Assembly: GCF_030252425.1 (NCBI RefSeq)
Contig: NZ_CP126994.1
Span: forward strand, 3,901,001-3,965,000
Length of the DNA: 64,000 nucleotides
Direction: 5' to 3'
Origin: Acidisoma sp. PAMC 29798
Lineage (GTDB): Bacteria; Pseudomonadota; Alphaproteobacteria; Acetobacterales; Acetobacteraceae
Position 1 is the first letter of the stretch, and each line of letters opens with the position of its first letter. Made by a program: the position numbers and the translations under genes. Shown here piece by piece: positions 1 through 10,800 of this stretch. Below the pieces are notes generated by a model. It saw only the letters and a program-made list of their open reading frames with translations. It made no database searches and had not been told where the DNA came from.

Positions 1-50
1 CCTACTGCTCCTGCGACGGTATGGCTGGGCTAGCGTTCCCGTCTACCACC

Positions 51-467
51 CTACCATACCAAATCTCGGGTCTGAACTGGATCAGGCGGTGTCGAAGTTG
101 CCCAGCGCTCTACGATCCTGCCGTCTTCCAGGCGGTATTGAACGAATGCGCGGAATGCAACCCTGATCGAAGTCTCGGCGTCCGTCCCCGACCACACACC
201 TCGGACCACGACCATATCACCCTCGGCAACGACGCTGAGCAGATCGACATGAAAATCAGGAAAGCGTGCGAACATCGCTTCCATCCGCCTCATGCCGTCT
301 TCGACGCTTCCACTGGAACCTTCAGGGCCATCATGATCCACATACCGGTCTATCGCGATAGTTCTCGAGATCGCATCGGGCTCCCTGCGGTTGATCGATC
401 CCTCGAAGTGGTCGATCACCACCCGCTTGTTTGAGTCCGCGACGTTCGTTGTTTGGATGTCAGTCAT
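51..467 (-). CDS. SnoaL-like / NTF2-fold protein
   Basis: A 138-residue protein of the SnoaL-like polyketide cyclase / ester cyclase type (NTF2 fold). The recognisable parts are an N-terminal helix region (VIDHFEGSINRREPDAI), a Tyr-Val-Asp-His segment, and a C-terminal strand region ending RLEDGRIVERWATSTPPD, which is the usual end of small NTF2-like domains. Members bind small hydrophobic ligands and many are non-enzymatic, so no substrate can be named. The ATG at 467 is chosen over an upstream in-frame ATG at 500 because a purine-rich AGAAGAG lies just before it. It stands alone, with no operon partner on its strand. Confidence 0.75.
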   Translation of the reverse strand: MTDIQTTNVADSNKRVVIDHFEGSINRREPDAISRTIAIDRYVDHDGPEGSSGSVEDGMRRMEAMFARFPDFHVDLLSVVAEGDMVVVRGVWSGTDAETSIRVAFRAFVQYRLEDGRIVERWATSTPPDPVQTRDLVW

Positions 468-737
468 TGCTACTCTTCTAAATGCAGCCTGCGGCATCAT
501 GCCGTGTCACAAGCCATCCGACTAGAATGCATGAGGATGCAGCGGGCCTCGGCGGGGCTCATCGTGACCAAATGTGCGGCCGTGCGACTGGAGAGCGCCG
601 GCATCATGCATGCGCCCAGCGTCTTGGTCTGCCGCCAGCGTGTGATCCGGGTGTGATGTTATTGGACGGAGCGCCTGACAGACTCAGGTGATGGTATACC
701 GAGGCTAACGAAGCCATCCGCTACAAACGCCGAAAGC

Positions 738-1229
738 TTATTTCTTCCATGACTTAGATTTGAGCAAAATAATGAAGATCATCAAGTGCGAGATAATGAC
801 TAAGGGAGCGTAAAACGTATAGACATACCAAAAGGTAGCTAGGTTGAAGCTCGGCACGTTCAACTGCAAGACTCCGCGTACTCCGTTTAGCAGGTCAACG
901 AACCCCCATATGTTGGTCACCCACACCAGAGGAATGGCAAAACGCAAGCTGCTCCGAAGGGCAAAGATAGCAACGAGGGCCAGCGCCGCTTCTAAGAGAT
1001 CGCCGTAAGCTGCACTGGAAAGGAACTCTCCGGGAAGTTTCGGATCGACCATACCCGTAACCAACAAGGTCATTCCCACATAGCGGGGCACATGCACCCA
1101 GAGCAGGAGCGTTAGAGCAGAATTACGAGGCAGCTTGGTTAGCGACGGCCACACATACCAAACTGCGACGATGGTGAAGACGACGCAACTCACTACAAGC
1201 TGCATCCAGAATATTGCGACGCTACTCAT
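738..1229 (-). CDS. small integral membrane protein, function unknown
   Basis: A 163-residue protein with about five hydrophobic segments (roughly residues 5-28, 38-58, 72-92, 97-112 and 133-156) and a basic tail (LLKSKSWKK), so an inner-membrane protein. I do not recognise the family. An AGGAGT sequence precedes the ATG by about eight bases. The gene is immediately upstream (49 bp) of, and on the same strand as, nothing obviously related: the Old Yellow Enzyme gene at 1279-2382 is transcribed toward it, so the two may be co-transcribed. Confidence 0.6.
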   Translation of the reverse strand: MSSVAIFWMQLVVSCVVFTIVAVWYVWPSLTKLPRNSALTLLLWVHVPRYVGMTLLVTGMVDPKLPGEFLSSAAYGDLLEAALALVAIFALRSSLRFAIPLVWVTNIWGFVDLLNGVRGVLQLNVPSFNLATFWYVYTFYAPLVIISHLMIFIILLKSKSWKK

Positions 1230-1278
1230 CTCTAACTACTCCTATTTATGTGCTTTACGAGCCTCAATCGAATTGCCT

Positions 1279-2382
1279 TTACATCGCCAGCTCAGCCTCC
1301 TTGATGTTGGCGATCGGTCCAAGAATCGTCGGATCGAAGTTGTTGAGGACGCTTCGGTCGAGCAGCCGCCTAGGTAAGTCAGGATTGGCCAGGGCCCCAC
1401 GGGCGATGGTGATGATGTCGGCGCCGTCGTCCAGCGCAGCCACAGCCTGCTCGATATTGTGCAGGCCGCCATTGACAAAGATCGCTGCTTTGGGTGCATA
1501 GCGCTTGGCGAGGCGCATCAATGACGGACCTCCCGCGGCGAACGCCGGCTTCCACGCCTCAAATTCGGTCACATGGATGAAGTCCGCGCCGGCCTCCGCG
1601 AGGCCGCCGAATATGATTTCTGCGTCGCGCTCCTGATCCGCCCACTTATGATGATGGTCGTTCACCTTGCCTTGAGAAATACGGATGCCGACCGGCACCT
1701 TGGCCCCAACCTTCGCACGCACAGCTTTGAAGGTTTCCAGGATCAATCTTACACGGTTCTCTGTGGGGCCGCCCCATCGATCCCCTCTGGTGTTCGTGTA
1801 GTCGGTCAAAAACTGGTCGAGCAGGTAGCCGTTGGCACCATGAATCTCGATGGCGTCAAACCCGGCCACCTCAATCGCGCGCCCCGCCGCGCCAGCAATA
1901 CCGTCGATGGCATCGGCGATCTGCGCCTCCGTCATCGTAGCCGGCAGGGCGTAGCGGCCCTTCCCGTGATAGAACGTCATCTGCTCACCCTTCGGCTGGA
2001 CTGCAGACGGTCCAACCGTAGTGTCGCGAAAGCGATTGGCCTGGCTGATGGCGCCGGCATGCATCATCTGGGCGATGGCGAACGCGCCGTGGGCCTTGAT
2101 GCCGTTGACGACCGGCTTCCAGGCATTGGCCTGTGTTTGGTCGGTCATGCCGGGCTGATGGGCGTAGCCCTGCGAGAACACCTGATCGGTGTAAATGCCT
2201 TCGGTGATGACGGTCCCGAAGCCGCCGCGCGCAAAGCGCTCATAGTAGCGAGTCATCGTTTCGGTTGCCCGGCCGTCCTCGGTCGCAGTGATGCGCGTCA
2301 TCGGCGCAACAGAGAGGCGGTTCTTCACGGTATGGCCGTTTGTAACGATCGGCGCGAAAAGCGCGCGAGTGTCAATGTCCAT
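1279..2382 (-). CDS. Old Yellow Enzyme family NADH:flavin oxidoreductase
   Basis: A 367-residue FMN-dependent ene-reductase of the Old Yellow Enzyme family, a single-domain TIM barrel that reduces activated C=C bonds with NAD(P)H. Visible signatures are the N-terminal RLSVAPMTR motif, MMHAGA, the active-site segment HGANGYLLDQFLTD with the spaced His and Asn that bind the substrate carbonyl or nitro group, RWGG, and the phosphate-binding NGGLHN and GADIITIARGALANPDLPRR near the C-terminus. The ATG at 2382 starts the family-typical MDIDTRALFAPI; an in-frame ATG seven codons upstream is less likely. It is divergent from a LysR regulator. A decayed paralogue lies at 39247-40279. Confidence 0.92.
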   Translation of the reverse strand: MDIDTRALFAPIVTNGHTVKNRLSVAPMTRITATEDGRATETMTRYYERFARGGFGTVITEGIYTDQVFSQGYAHQPGMTDQTQANAWKPVVNGIKAHGAFAIAQMMHAGAISQANRFRDTTVGPSAVQPKGEQMTFYHGKGRYALPATMTEAQIADAIDGIAGAAGRAIEVAGFDAIEIHGANGYLLDQFLTDYTNTRGDRWGGPTENRVRLILETFKAVRAKVGAKVPVGIRISQGKVNDHHHKWADQERDAEIIFGGLAEAGADFIHVTEFEAWKPAFAAGGPSLMRLAKRYAPKAAIFVNGGLHNIEQAVAALDDGADIITIARGALANPDLPRRLLDRSVLNNFDPTILGPIANIKEAELAM

Positions 2383-2426
2383 CGTCCAGACCTCCAGAAG
2401 CATGACACCGAACCTTTCAGCTCAAA

Positions 2427-2515
2427 GCTAAGGATCAGGCGCTTGCTTAGCCTTGATTTAGCGCCTGCGTATGGGACGCAGAAGATGGGATGGACGATAA
2501 GCAATATATCGCTTA
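2427..2515. promoter_or_regulatory. divergent LysR/OYE promoter region with GCTTAGC half-sites
   Basis: The 143 bp between the Old Yellow Enzyme and LysR start codons hold an inverted repeat GCTAAG-N13-CTTAGC (2427-2451) and a second one, TAAGC-N8-GCTTA (2498-2515), about 65 bp away. Repeated half-sites next to a divergent lysR gene are the usual arrangement of regulator- and activation-binding sites. Binding by the adjacent LysR protein is inferred. Confidence 0.45.
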
Positions 2516-2525
2516 GCGTTAAAAT

Positions 2526-3455
2526 ATGGATCTCGCAGATGTGGCTCTGTTTCGCGCCATCACGTCCGTCGGCAGCCTGTCGGCTGCGGCGCGTCAAATG
2601 GACACGACACCGATGCTGGTCAGCCGGAGGCTAGCAGGCCTCGAAGCCGAGTTGGGCGCGCGCCTGTTCCACCGCACGACGCGGTCCCTATCACTCACTC
2701 CCGAGGGAGAGGCCTTTTTGCCTCACGCGGTGACCCTTTTGGACGCTCGCGATTCGGCGCTCGAGGCGGTCTCATCCGGCGGCTCGGGCCTTTCGGGCGT
2801 GTTGAAGATTACCGCACCGAACGTCATCGGCCACGCCGTCGTCGTGCCCGTAGTGGCCGAGTTAATTGCCCACAACCCCGCGCTACGCGTTGACCTGACC
2901 TTGAGCGACGGAGTCATCGACATTGCGACGGCGGGACTGGATGTGGCCGTCCGCGTGGCGGAGATGAAACCGTCGGACATGATCGCGACACGGGTGGCCG
3001 ACAATCCGTTTATTCTCATCGCATCGCCGGGCTACGTCGCACGCTTCGGACAGCCCATCACGACAGACGACTTGGTGAGCCACCCCTGCATCAAGCTTCA
3101 TGCCATGGACCATTGGCCATTCACGCGGGGCGGCGAGATGCACCGCGTTCGGATTAGTGGTCCCTTCTCGGCCAGCACCGTCGACGCGGTGCGAGCAGCC
3201 TGCATCGCCGGCGTCGGGATCGCCATGTTGACGTATTGGGACGTTCACGAGCAGGTCGCACGCGGAGAATTGCAGCGCATCGTCCTCGCTGACGCTAAAC
3301 CGCTTGAAGTGGGAATATGGGCCGTTTTCCCAACCCGCTCGCACATGCCAGCCCGCGTGCGGGCCTTGATCGACGCGTTGCGAGATTGGCTGCTCGCTGA
3401 CGCGGATGAGCGGCCTAGTCCGTCCACTTCCGGGGGGAACCGGCGGCCAGCGTGA
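2526..3455 (+). CDS. LysR-family transcriptional regulator
   Basis: A 309-residue LysR regulator. Residues 1-60 form the winged helix-turn-helix (LFRAITSVGSLSAAARQM, then SRRLAGLEAELGARLFHRTTRSLSLT), and residues 90-295 the periplasmic-binding-like effector domain. This sub-type (GVLKITAPNVIGHAVVVPVVAEL) resembles the DhcR/CrgA-like group often paired with quinone or ene reductases. It is divergent from the Old Yellow Enzyme gene, so it probably controls that gene and itself. The effector cannot be told from sequence. Confidence 0.9.
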   Translation: MDLADVALFRAITSVGSLSAAARQMDTTPMLVSRRLAGLEAELGARLFHRTTRSLSLTPEGEAFLPHAVTLLDARDSALEAVSSGGSGLSGVLKITAPNVIGHAVVVPVVAELIAHNPALRVDLTLSDGVIDIATAGLDVAVRVAEMKPSDMIATRVADNPFILIASPGYVARFGQPITTDDLVSHPCIKLHAMDHWPFTRGGEMHRVRISGPFSASTVDAVRAACIAGVGIAMLTYWDVHEQVARGELQRIVLADAKPLEVGIWAVFPTRSHMPARVRALIDALRDWLLADADERPSPSTSGGNRRPA

Positions 3456-3726
3456 ATGTTGAGTGGTCGGTGCAGCGGGCTCGTTACATGACGCTGGAAA
3501 CAATCGCGCCACTGAGCGATGATGCCATCGTCAGCATGCTAGCATTGGTCGGCTGAACAAGCAGCCAACGCTTCTCAATAACACCTTCCGACACCACGCC
3601 CCGGGACACGATCTTTGCTTGTCTCATGCTTAGACAAGCCGCAGCCATCGCCGCAGGTGACAGCGCGGCCTTGGTGGGACCCCCCACAGCAGAATGAACC
3701 GCTGGACCGCCGCCACTAACATTGAT

Positions 3727-4211
3727 GGTTCTGTCGCAAGTTTGCGGATTGGTCGCCTGCGATATGATGGGATGACGATGTGTTCGGGACGAGACGATGG
3801 CGATCGACTTCAAGGGCAGTCACTTAGAACGGGATATCATCTTGTGGGGTGTGCGGTGGTATTTGGCTTATCCGATCAGCTACCGCCAGCTCGAGGAGAT
3901 GATGAGCGATCGCGGGTATAATGCTGAGCACGACGCGGAAATCGTGACCAGACAGATCAAGTATCTCAATAATATTGTGGAGCAAGATCACCGGGCGATC
4001 AAACGGCTGACCCGGCCGATGCTGGGGTTCAAGTCATTTTGGTCAGCGGCCGTCACCATCGCCGGAATCGAGATGATGCACATGATCCGCAAAGGGCAGT
4101 TGCGCCCAACAGAAAAATTACGTCCTGCTCAGCAATTGTACTCACTGGCCGGCTAGATTAATCCACTTCCTCCATGAAAACGCAGTCACTCTGGAAATTT
4201 TCGACAGAACC
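3727..4211 (+). mobile_element. internally deleted IS6-family insertion sequence (485 bp)
   Basis: Both ends carry matching inverted repeats: GGTTCTGTCGCAAGTTT at 3727-3743, and its near-complement ending the element at 4195-4211 (reads GGTTCTGTCGAAAATTT on the other strand). This is the terminal sequence style of IS6 elements. The element is about 485 bp, against about 800 bp for intact family members, because the transposase is internally deleted. The 8-bp flanks (ACATTGAT and GCAGCGAA) do not match, so there is no target duplication. The right end abuts a truncated AraC gene exactly. Confidence 0.85.
3797..4156 (+). pseudogene. IS6-family transposase with large in-frame deletion
   Basis: A 119-residue reading frame whose first ~40 residues are an IS6 N-terminus (VRWYLAYPISYRQLEEMMSDRG) and whose remainder is the C-terminal end (YLNNIVEQDHRAIKRLTRPM, GIEMMHMIRKGQL). 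Intact proteins are about 235 residues, so roughly 120 residues are missing between SDRG and YNAEHD. The two catalytic aspartates lie in the missing part, while the final catalytic glutamate (VEQDH) remains. The frame is kept across the join. It cannot be an active transposase, though the element's ends could still be mobilised by an intact relative. Confidence 0.85.
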
Positions 4212-4529
4212 GCAGCGAAGACATATATCGCCCGCGACTGCGTCAATTTCGTAACGAATCCGCACTCTGTCGTACTACATTTGAAGTGTTCCCGAACGGT
4301 GCTGTACCGGGCATTTGCCAAGCAAGGCGAGAGCGTATCGGCATTCATCTGGCAGGCGCGTCTCGCGCATGCAAGGCAGATGCTCAACGCGGGCTGCTAC
4401 CGTCATCTCCCGATCAACGAAATTGTAGTCCGAAGCGGTTTTGCTGATCATTCAACCTTCGACCGAATGTTCAAGCGCGCCTTTGGCATGAAGCCTGGAG
4501 AGATGCGCCTCCACTATCGCGCGCGATAG
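4212..4529 (+). pseudogene. AraC-family regulator, C-terminal DNA-binding part only
   Basis: From the first base after the IS6 right end, an open frame encodes about 105 residues of an AraC/XylS double helix-turn-helix domain: NPHSVVLHLKCSRTVLYRAF (first HTH), then INEIVVRSGFADHSTFDRMFKRAFGMKPGEMR (second HTH and signature). The N-terminal sensor domain and any start codon are gone; a TTG at 4281 could start an 82-residue stub. The precise junction with the IS indicates truncation by insertion and later rearrangement. Confidence 0.8.
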
Positions 4530-4823
4530 TCACGGCGAAGCTCGCATCGTCGAGCGTGGCATCGGCGCCAAACCGCCGGGACCGGCAGTCAATTAAATCC
4601 GGGATGAGGCGGGACGGTCATCCTAACTGCCCTCGAGGTATTACGATATAGAATCGTCAGCTCTGTGCGCGCGTCCGTAGCCGATTGGCAACGCAACCGC
4701 GGCACCGAGGGTTTCGACCTTCATAACCTGCCGGCCCGATGCTGCACCTTTTCGTTAAGATTTCAGGATCAAGATGGCACAGCATTATGCCTCGTTTAAT
4801 TAGACGTCCGTTAGGAAACAAAA

Positions 4824-7800
4824 ATGAGCCGGAAGCTTCTTGCCTGTGTTGTCTTTTGGGCTGTCCCGGCTTGGGCCGACGCCGGAACCTGTTCCAATCA
4901 GGGGAATGTGCGGGTCTGCGTCGGCGACTTCAGCAACACAGGTGGCGTGGCACTCGACTTTACGAGTATCGGCAACAACGGCAGCAGCGGCAGCTTTGGC
5001 TTTATCCCGAGTAGCGGAGCGGCAGGGGATAACAGCGGCAGTCCGAGCGAGGCGTTTTCGGGCTCTGCCTCATCCGGTTCAATCGCCGTGCGTCTTTTGA
5101 GCCGGGGCGGCATGGGCGGCAACGGTGGTAACGGGCTTGGTGGCGGTGGGGCCGAGGGCGGACGCGGCGGGGAGACCGGTACCGTGTCTCTGACATTGAC
5201 CGGCGCGCGAATCACCGCCAGCGGCAATCAGGCGATCGGCACGCTCGCGCAATCTACCGGGGGTGCCGGGGGAAACGGGGGCAGTGGCAGTGTGGGCGCC
5301 GGCGGTGGGATCGGTGGGCTCGGCGCGGCTGGCCGCGCCGTCTCTGTCTCGACGAACAACGCTGCGGTCAATGTCAGCGGAACCAATGCTGTCGGGCTGG
5401 CGGCGATCTCCGATGGCGGCAATGGCGGCAAGGGTGGGGCGGGGAACCTCTCCACCGGTGGCGGTCATGGTGGCGATGGCGGCAATGGCGGCAACGTTGC
5501 GGTCAGCCTGATCAACGATACCCAGATCAGAGTGAACGGCGTCGGTGCCCTCGGCATCCTGGCCCAAAGCAATGGCGGTCTGGGCGGCGCCGGAGGCAAT
5601 GGCAATGTGGGTGGCGGCGGTGGTGGCGGCGGCACCGGAGGCAGCGGCGGCAATGTCGCGGTTGACCTGGCCAGCACGGTCATCACGACTGAGAACCAGT
5701 CGATTGGGCTTCTGGCCCAGTCCATCGGCGGATTCGGCGGCAATGGTGGCAATGCATCCGGCATTGCCGTCACTGGCGGTGTTGGTCAGTCGTCCGGAAA
5801 CGGTGGTCCCATCAATGTCAACTTTCATGGCATCGTTTCCACGACCGGCGATGGGTCGGTCGGAATCGAAGCACAGTCGATCGGCGGTGGCGGCGGCGCC
5901 GGCGGCTCCTCTTCAGGAATCGCGACGGTCGGCGGATCCGGTGCGGGCGGCGGCAATGCCAGCACGATTTCCCTCGGGTTTGGCAATATCAACAGCTACG
6001 ACATCACGCAGATCTTCACGCGCGGTGCCTACGCCCCTGCCTTGCTGGCGCAATCGGTTGGCGGCGGTGGCGGCAGCGGTGGCGGTGGCGCGGGTATTGT
6101 CAATGTCGGCGGCAATGCCGGCGGTGGCGGCAACGGCGGCAATATCGCCTTCCAGACCCGGGGACCCGGTTCGCTGTTTAATACCACAGGCGCGGAATCG
6201 GATGGGCTTCAGTTGCAGTCGATCGGCGGAGGTGGCGGCACGGGTGGTTCGTCCGTGTCTGTCGGCCCGGTCTTTTCGCTGGCGGTCGGCGGCAGCGGCG
6301 GCGGCGGCGGCAACGGTGGCAATATTTTTGTCAACAACTCCGGCGCGTTAATCCCAATCGACGTCGCGACCAAGGGCAACGGGTCAACGGGCGTGTCTTT
6401 GGAATCAACCGGCGGTGGCGGCGGCGCGGGGGGGTGGGCGGCGAGCGCCGCGGTGGGAAATATCGCGGTGTCAACCGCCGTCGGCGGCAGCGGCGGCAAT
6501 GGCGGGAACGCTGGCTCCATCCTCATGACCGGAGCGGGCGATATCTCCACCGCCGGGGACGATGCCGCAGGGCTTCTGGCCCAATCGGCGGGCGGCGGCG
6601 GCGGACAGAGCGGGCTTACCCTGAGCCTCGCCTTGTCGACGAACGCTTCCGCGGCCGTAGCGGTCGGCGGCTCGGGCGGCGGCGGCGGCAACGGCGGTAA
6701 TGCTGCCGTCGGCTGGGTCGCGAACAGCAGCAACATTGCGACTGAGGGCAATTTCTCGCCCGGTATGGAGGTGGAGTCAGAAGGTGGCGGCGGCGGCGAT
6801 GCGGGCCTGACCATCGCAGGCGCCGGGTCCATCGGGGGCGCGCTTGCTTTGGGCATCGGCGGCAGCGGCGGCAATGGTGGCACCTCCGGCACTGCCATCG
6901 CGAACGCCCAAGGGACCGTGACGACGAAGGGCGATGATTCTGCCGGTATTCTGGCGGAATCGATCGCCGGTGGCGGCGGCAATGGTGGCGTCAGCATTGT
7001 GGCCGCCCTGGGAGGCCAAGCGGCACTCAGTGCCGCGGTGGGCGGCAGTGGCGGCGGCGGTCAAGCCGCCGGATCCGCCAGTGCTTCCTTCGACGGCGCG
7101 CTTTCCACGGCAGGGCGGGACTCTCCGGGCGTCAGTGCCGCGTCCGTCGGTGGTGGTGGCGGCGCTGGCGGGTTCGCGGGGACAGTGTCTCTCGGTCGCG
7201 GTGCCGCGACACTCGGCGTGGCGGTCGGCGGTTCCGGCGGCAGCGGCGGCACCGGCGGTTCGGCCGTTGCCACCTCCAGCGGCACGATCAAGACCTTGGG
7301 GGCATCCTCGGCCGGGATCAGCGCGACCTCCATTGGCGGTGGCGGCGGCACGGGCGGATTCGCGCTCGGCCTCAGCGGTGGCGGCACGCTCAGCGGCAAC
7401 GCCGCGATCGGCGGCTCAGGCGCCGGCGGGGCGGCTGGGGGAGGAGCGAGCGTGAATGCGACGGGGGCGATCACCTCCGAGGGGGCCCTATCCGATGCCA
7501 TCGATGCCATCAGCGTCGGCGGCGGCGGCGGCTCCGGCGGCTTCGCCCTCTCAGGGAACTTGGCCATGGGCCAGGGAGGCTTCGGCGTGGCCGTCGGCGG
7601 CAGCGGTGCGCAGGGTGGCAACGGCGGTCAATCCACCGTCACCAACGCAGCCACGATCAAGACCAGCGGCGCCGTTGCCAATGGCATCCTTGCCTCGAGC
7701 ATCGGCGGCGGTGGCGGCTCCGGCGGTTTCGCGATCGCTGGCAACATCATCGCGGGCAGTTCACCCAAAGGCATCACCATCGGCATCGGCGGCGGCGGCG

Positions 7801-10800
7801 GAACCGGGGGCGATGCCGGCGTGGTCACTGTTCGAAACACGGGCGCGGTGACGGTGGCTGGCCCGGAATCTTCGGGCATCCTCGCCACTAGCGAAGGCGG
7901 AGGCGGGGGCAATGCCGGCTTCTCCGGCACGGTTTCGCTCGGCGCAAGCTCGTCACTCACGACGAGCGTCACGGTCGGGCGCTCGGGCGGCAGCGGCGGC
8001 AATGGCAATGCCGTCACCGTCTTCAACAGCGGCGCCATCACCTTGCCAAAATCGACCGCCTCGACGCCGGCAGGAGGTGGGTTCGGCCTGCTCGCCTTGA
8101 GTGTCGGCGGCGGCGGCGGCGATGGCGGGAGCGCCGGCTCGCTTCAGATCAGCGGCAAATCCTCCTGGAGCGCCAATGTGACCGTGGGTGGTGCTGGCGG
8201 CGGTGGAGGCACAGGCGCCCCGGTCCAGGTCAGCCAATCTGGGGCCATCCAGACCTTTGGCGAAGAGGCCAGCGATATCGTGGCGCAGAGCGTGGGCGGC
8301 GGCGGCGGCGATGGCGGCCTCGCTTTCGCGCAGAGCTACTCGGGCGGCTACCTTGCCGCGAACCTTACCGTCGCGGTCGGCGGCAAGGGCGGCAAAGGGG
8401 GTGACGCCAGCACCGTGTTCGTCACCAACGCGGGCGCCCTGAGCACGGCGGGCAATAGCGCCAACGGCATCTTGGCGGAAAGCGTGGGCGGTGGCGGCGG
8501 CAATGGCGGCCTGGCATCTTCCACCTCGGGCCTCGTCTCGACGCAGAGCGGGGGTAGCGCATCCTTCGCGGTCGGCGGGAGTGGGGGCGTTGCCGGCCAA
8601 GGTTCCACCGTCACCGTCGCCAACTATGCGCCAATCGTGACCGGCGGTGGCAGCGCTGACGGCATCCTGGCGCAAAGTGTCGGCGGCGGCGGCGGCAATG
8701 GTGGCGATGCCAGGGGCGTCGCCCAAATCCTCGCCCTCTTGGCGCCGGGGAATCCGGAAGCGGGGAAGACTTTCGCTGTTTCAGTGTCTATCGGCGGAGA
8801 AGGCGGCGCCTCCGGCAATGGCGGCCTAGTTTCGGTCTCAAACGATGCCGCGATCACAGTGTCCGGCGCCAATTCCCGCGGCATTGACGCACAAAGTGTC
8901 GGCGGCGGCGGCGGCAACGGTGGAGATCTGTCAGCCAACGGGTCAGAATTGCTCTCGTTTCTGTCGTTCGCGAACTTCGTGACAGGCAAAGGCTCTGTCT
9001 ATCCGGTCTCGATCAATGTCGGCGGCAGCGGCGGCTCTTCCGGTTCCGGTGGATCCGTGGGTGTCAGGAACACAGCCTCGATTACAGCATCCGGCACGGA
9101 AGATATCGCGATCGAGGCGCAATCGGTGGGTGGTGGCGGCGGCGATGGCGGGTTCGGGCTTCCCGGCCGGGTCAATGTCGGCGGTCAGGGCGGCAGCAGT
9201 GGCAATGGCGGTGCCGTCACCGTGGACAATAGCGGCACCCTGGTCACGACCGGTGATTCCGCGATCGGAATTATGGCGGAGAGCATCGGTGGCGGCGGCG
9301 GCAATGGCGGCGACACGAGTTCGCCGATCTCTGCCCCCACATCGGCTGTTGGGTTTTCGATCGGCGGGTTTGGCGGCTCGAGTGGCTCGGGTGGCTCGGT
9401 AGGCGTCGTCAATACCGGAGACATCACGACAAACCGCGGCTACGCGCCGGCGATCTTTGCCCAGAGCGTGGGCGGCGGCGGCGGTACGGGCGGGAACGGT
9501 GTGGCGGTATTATCACCCAAGATCACGCTGCCAGGGCTTGGCAGTAATGGCGGCAATGGTGGCAGCGTCACTGTAAGCAATAGTGCCGCGATTGCGACCG
9601 CGGGAACGGCATCCTACGGCATTATGGCGGAGAGCGTGGGCGGCGGCGGCGGCGTTGCCGGGGCCTATTCCGTCGGTCTCGAAGAAAAGGACGTGCCGCT
9701 CGTCACCATCCCTGATCTGTCCTTTACCTTCGGCAGTGTTGGCACTTCCGCGGGCGGCAGCGGCGGCAATGTTTCCGTCAACAACAGCGGCACGATCACT
9801 GTGACCGGCTCTGGCACCGTTGGCATCCTGGCGCAAAGCGTCGGCGGTAGTGGCGGCTTGTTCGGCCTGTCCGATGGGGCAGGTTTTCTGGGCAGCCTGG
9901 GCTTTGGGTCCGGGACTGGCGGCAACGTCACGCTGACGCAGTCTGGCGTTGTCCAGGCTCTTGGCACCTATGATGTGGGCGTGCTGCTGCAGAGCATGGG
10001 GCCGGGTGGCAATGGCAATATCGACGCCACGATCAACGGACAGATTCTCACCGATGCTCCGACCAGCACGGCCATGGTGGTGAGCGGCGGCAATAACAAC
10101 ACAATCACAATCGGCACGACCGGCGTGATTTCCGGACAGAAGGCGCTGTTCACAGGATCGGGCAACGACACGATCGACAACTCCGGCACGATCACTGGAC
10201 TCATCAATCTAGGCGCCGGCACGAACAGGCTGAACAATCAGGCCGGGGGTGTTCTCAATACCGCCGCGACGGTTGATCTTGGGGCGGGGACACTGATCAA
10301 TGGTGGCACAATCCTGCCCGGTGGCGGTACCGCCCTTCAGACCACGACCATTTCCGGGACCCTCGACAATACGAGCACTGGCACGCTGAGAATAAGCCTG
10401 GGCGATGCGGGCGCTGTGCCCGGCCCGGTGCAGTCATCCCAAATCATCGTCAATGGCCAAACCGCGCTGAGCGGGAAGCTCGTCGTCGCGGCAATTCCCG
10501 GCGGGGCGTTGTTGGTCCCTGGCACCGATACGATCACACTGCTCACAGCCGCGAACCCGCTTGTGGATAAATCCACCGGATCGAGCGCTGATGCGATCAT
10601 TACCTTTCTCAACAAGCAGACTATCGGCAATAGCGTGCAAGCTCAGGTTCAGGTCAACTATGCGGTGCATGGGGTGAGATCCAACGCCGCCGCCGATTCA
10701 GTGGCCAATGCCATCACGGCGATCGCCGAGGAGGAAACATCGGTGCTGCCCATCGACGCGGCGCTGGTGGATATGGAGCAGGCGTCCACGGAAGCAGCGC

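Noticed and set aside
5100-9900. Regularly spaced GGCGGCGGC repeats, considered as a CRISPR array
   Set aside because: Repeats are coding glycine tracts of irregular length within one open frame, with no unique spacers of fixed size.
4898-9967. Many long proline-, alanine- or serine-rich frames on both strands within the autotransporter gene
   Set aside because: They mirror GGC repeats (Gly on one strand, Pro or Ala on others), have no signals and overlap a clear gene with signal peptide and barrel.
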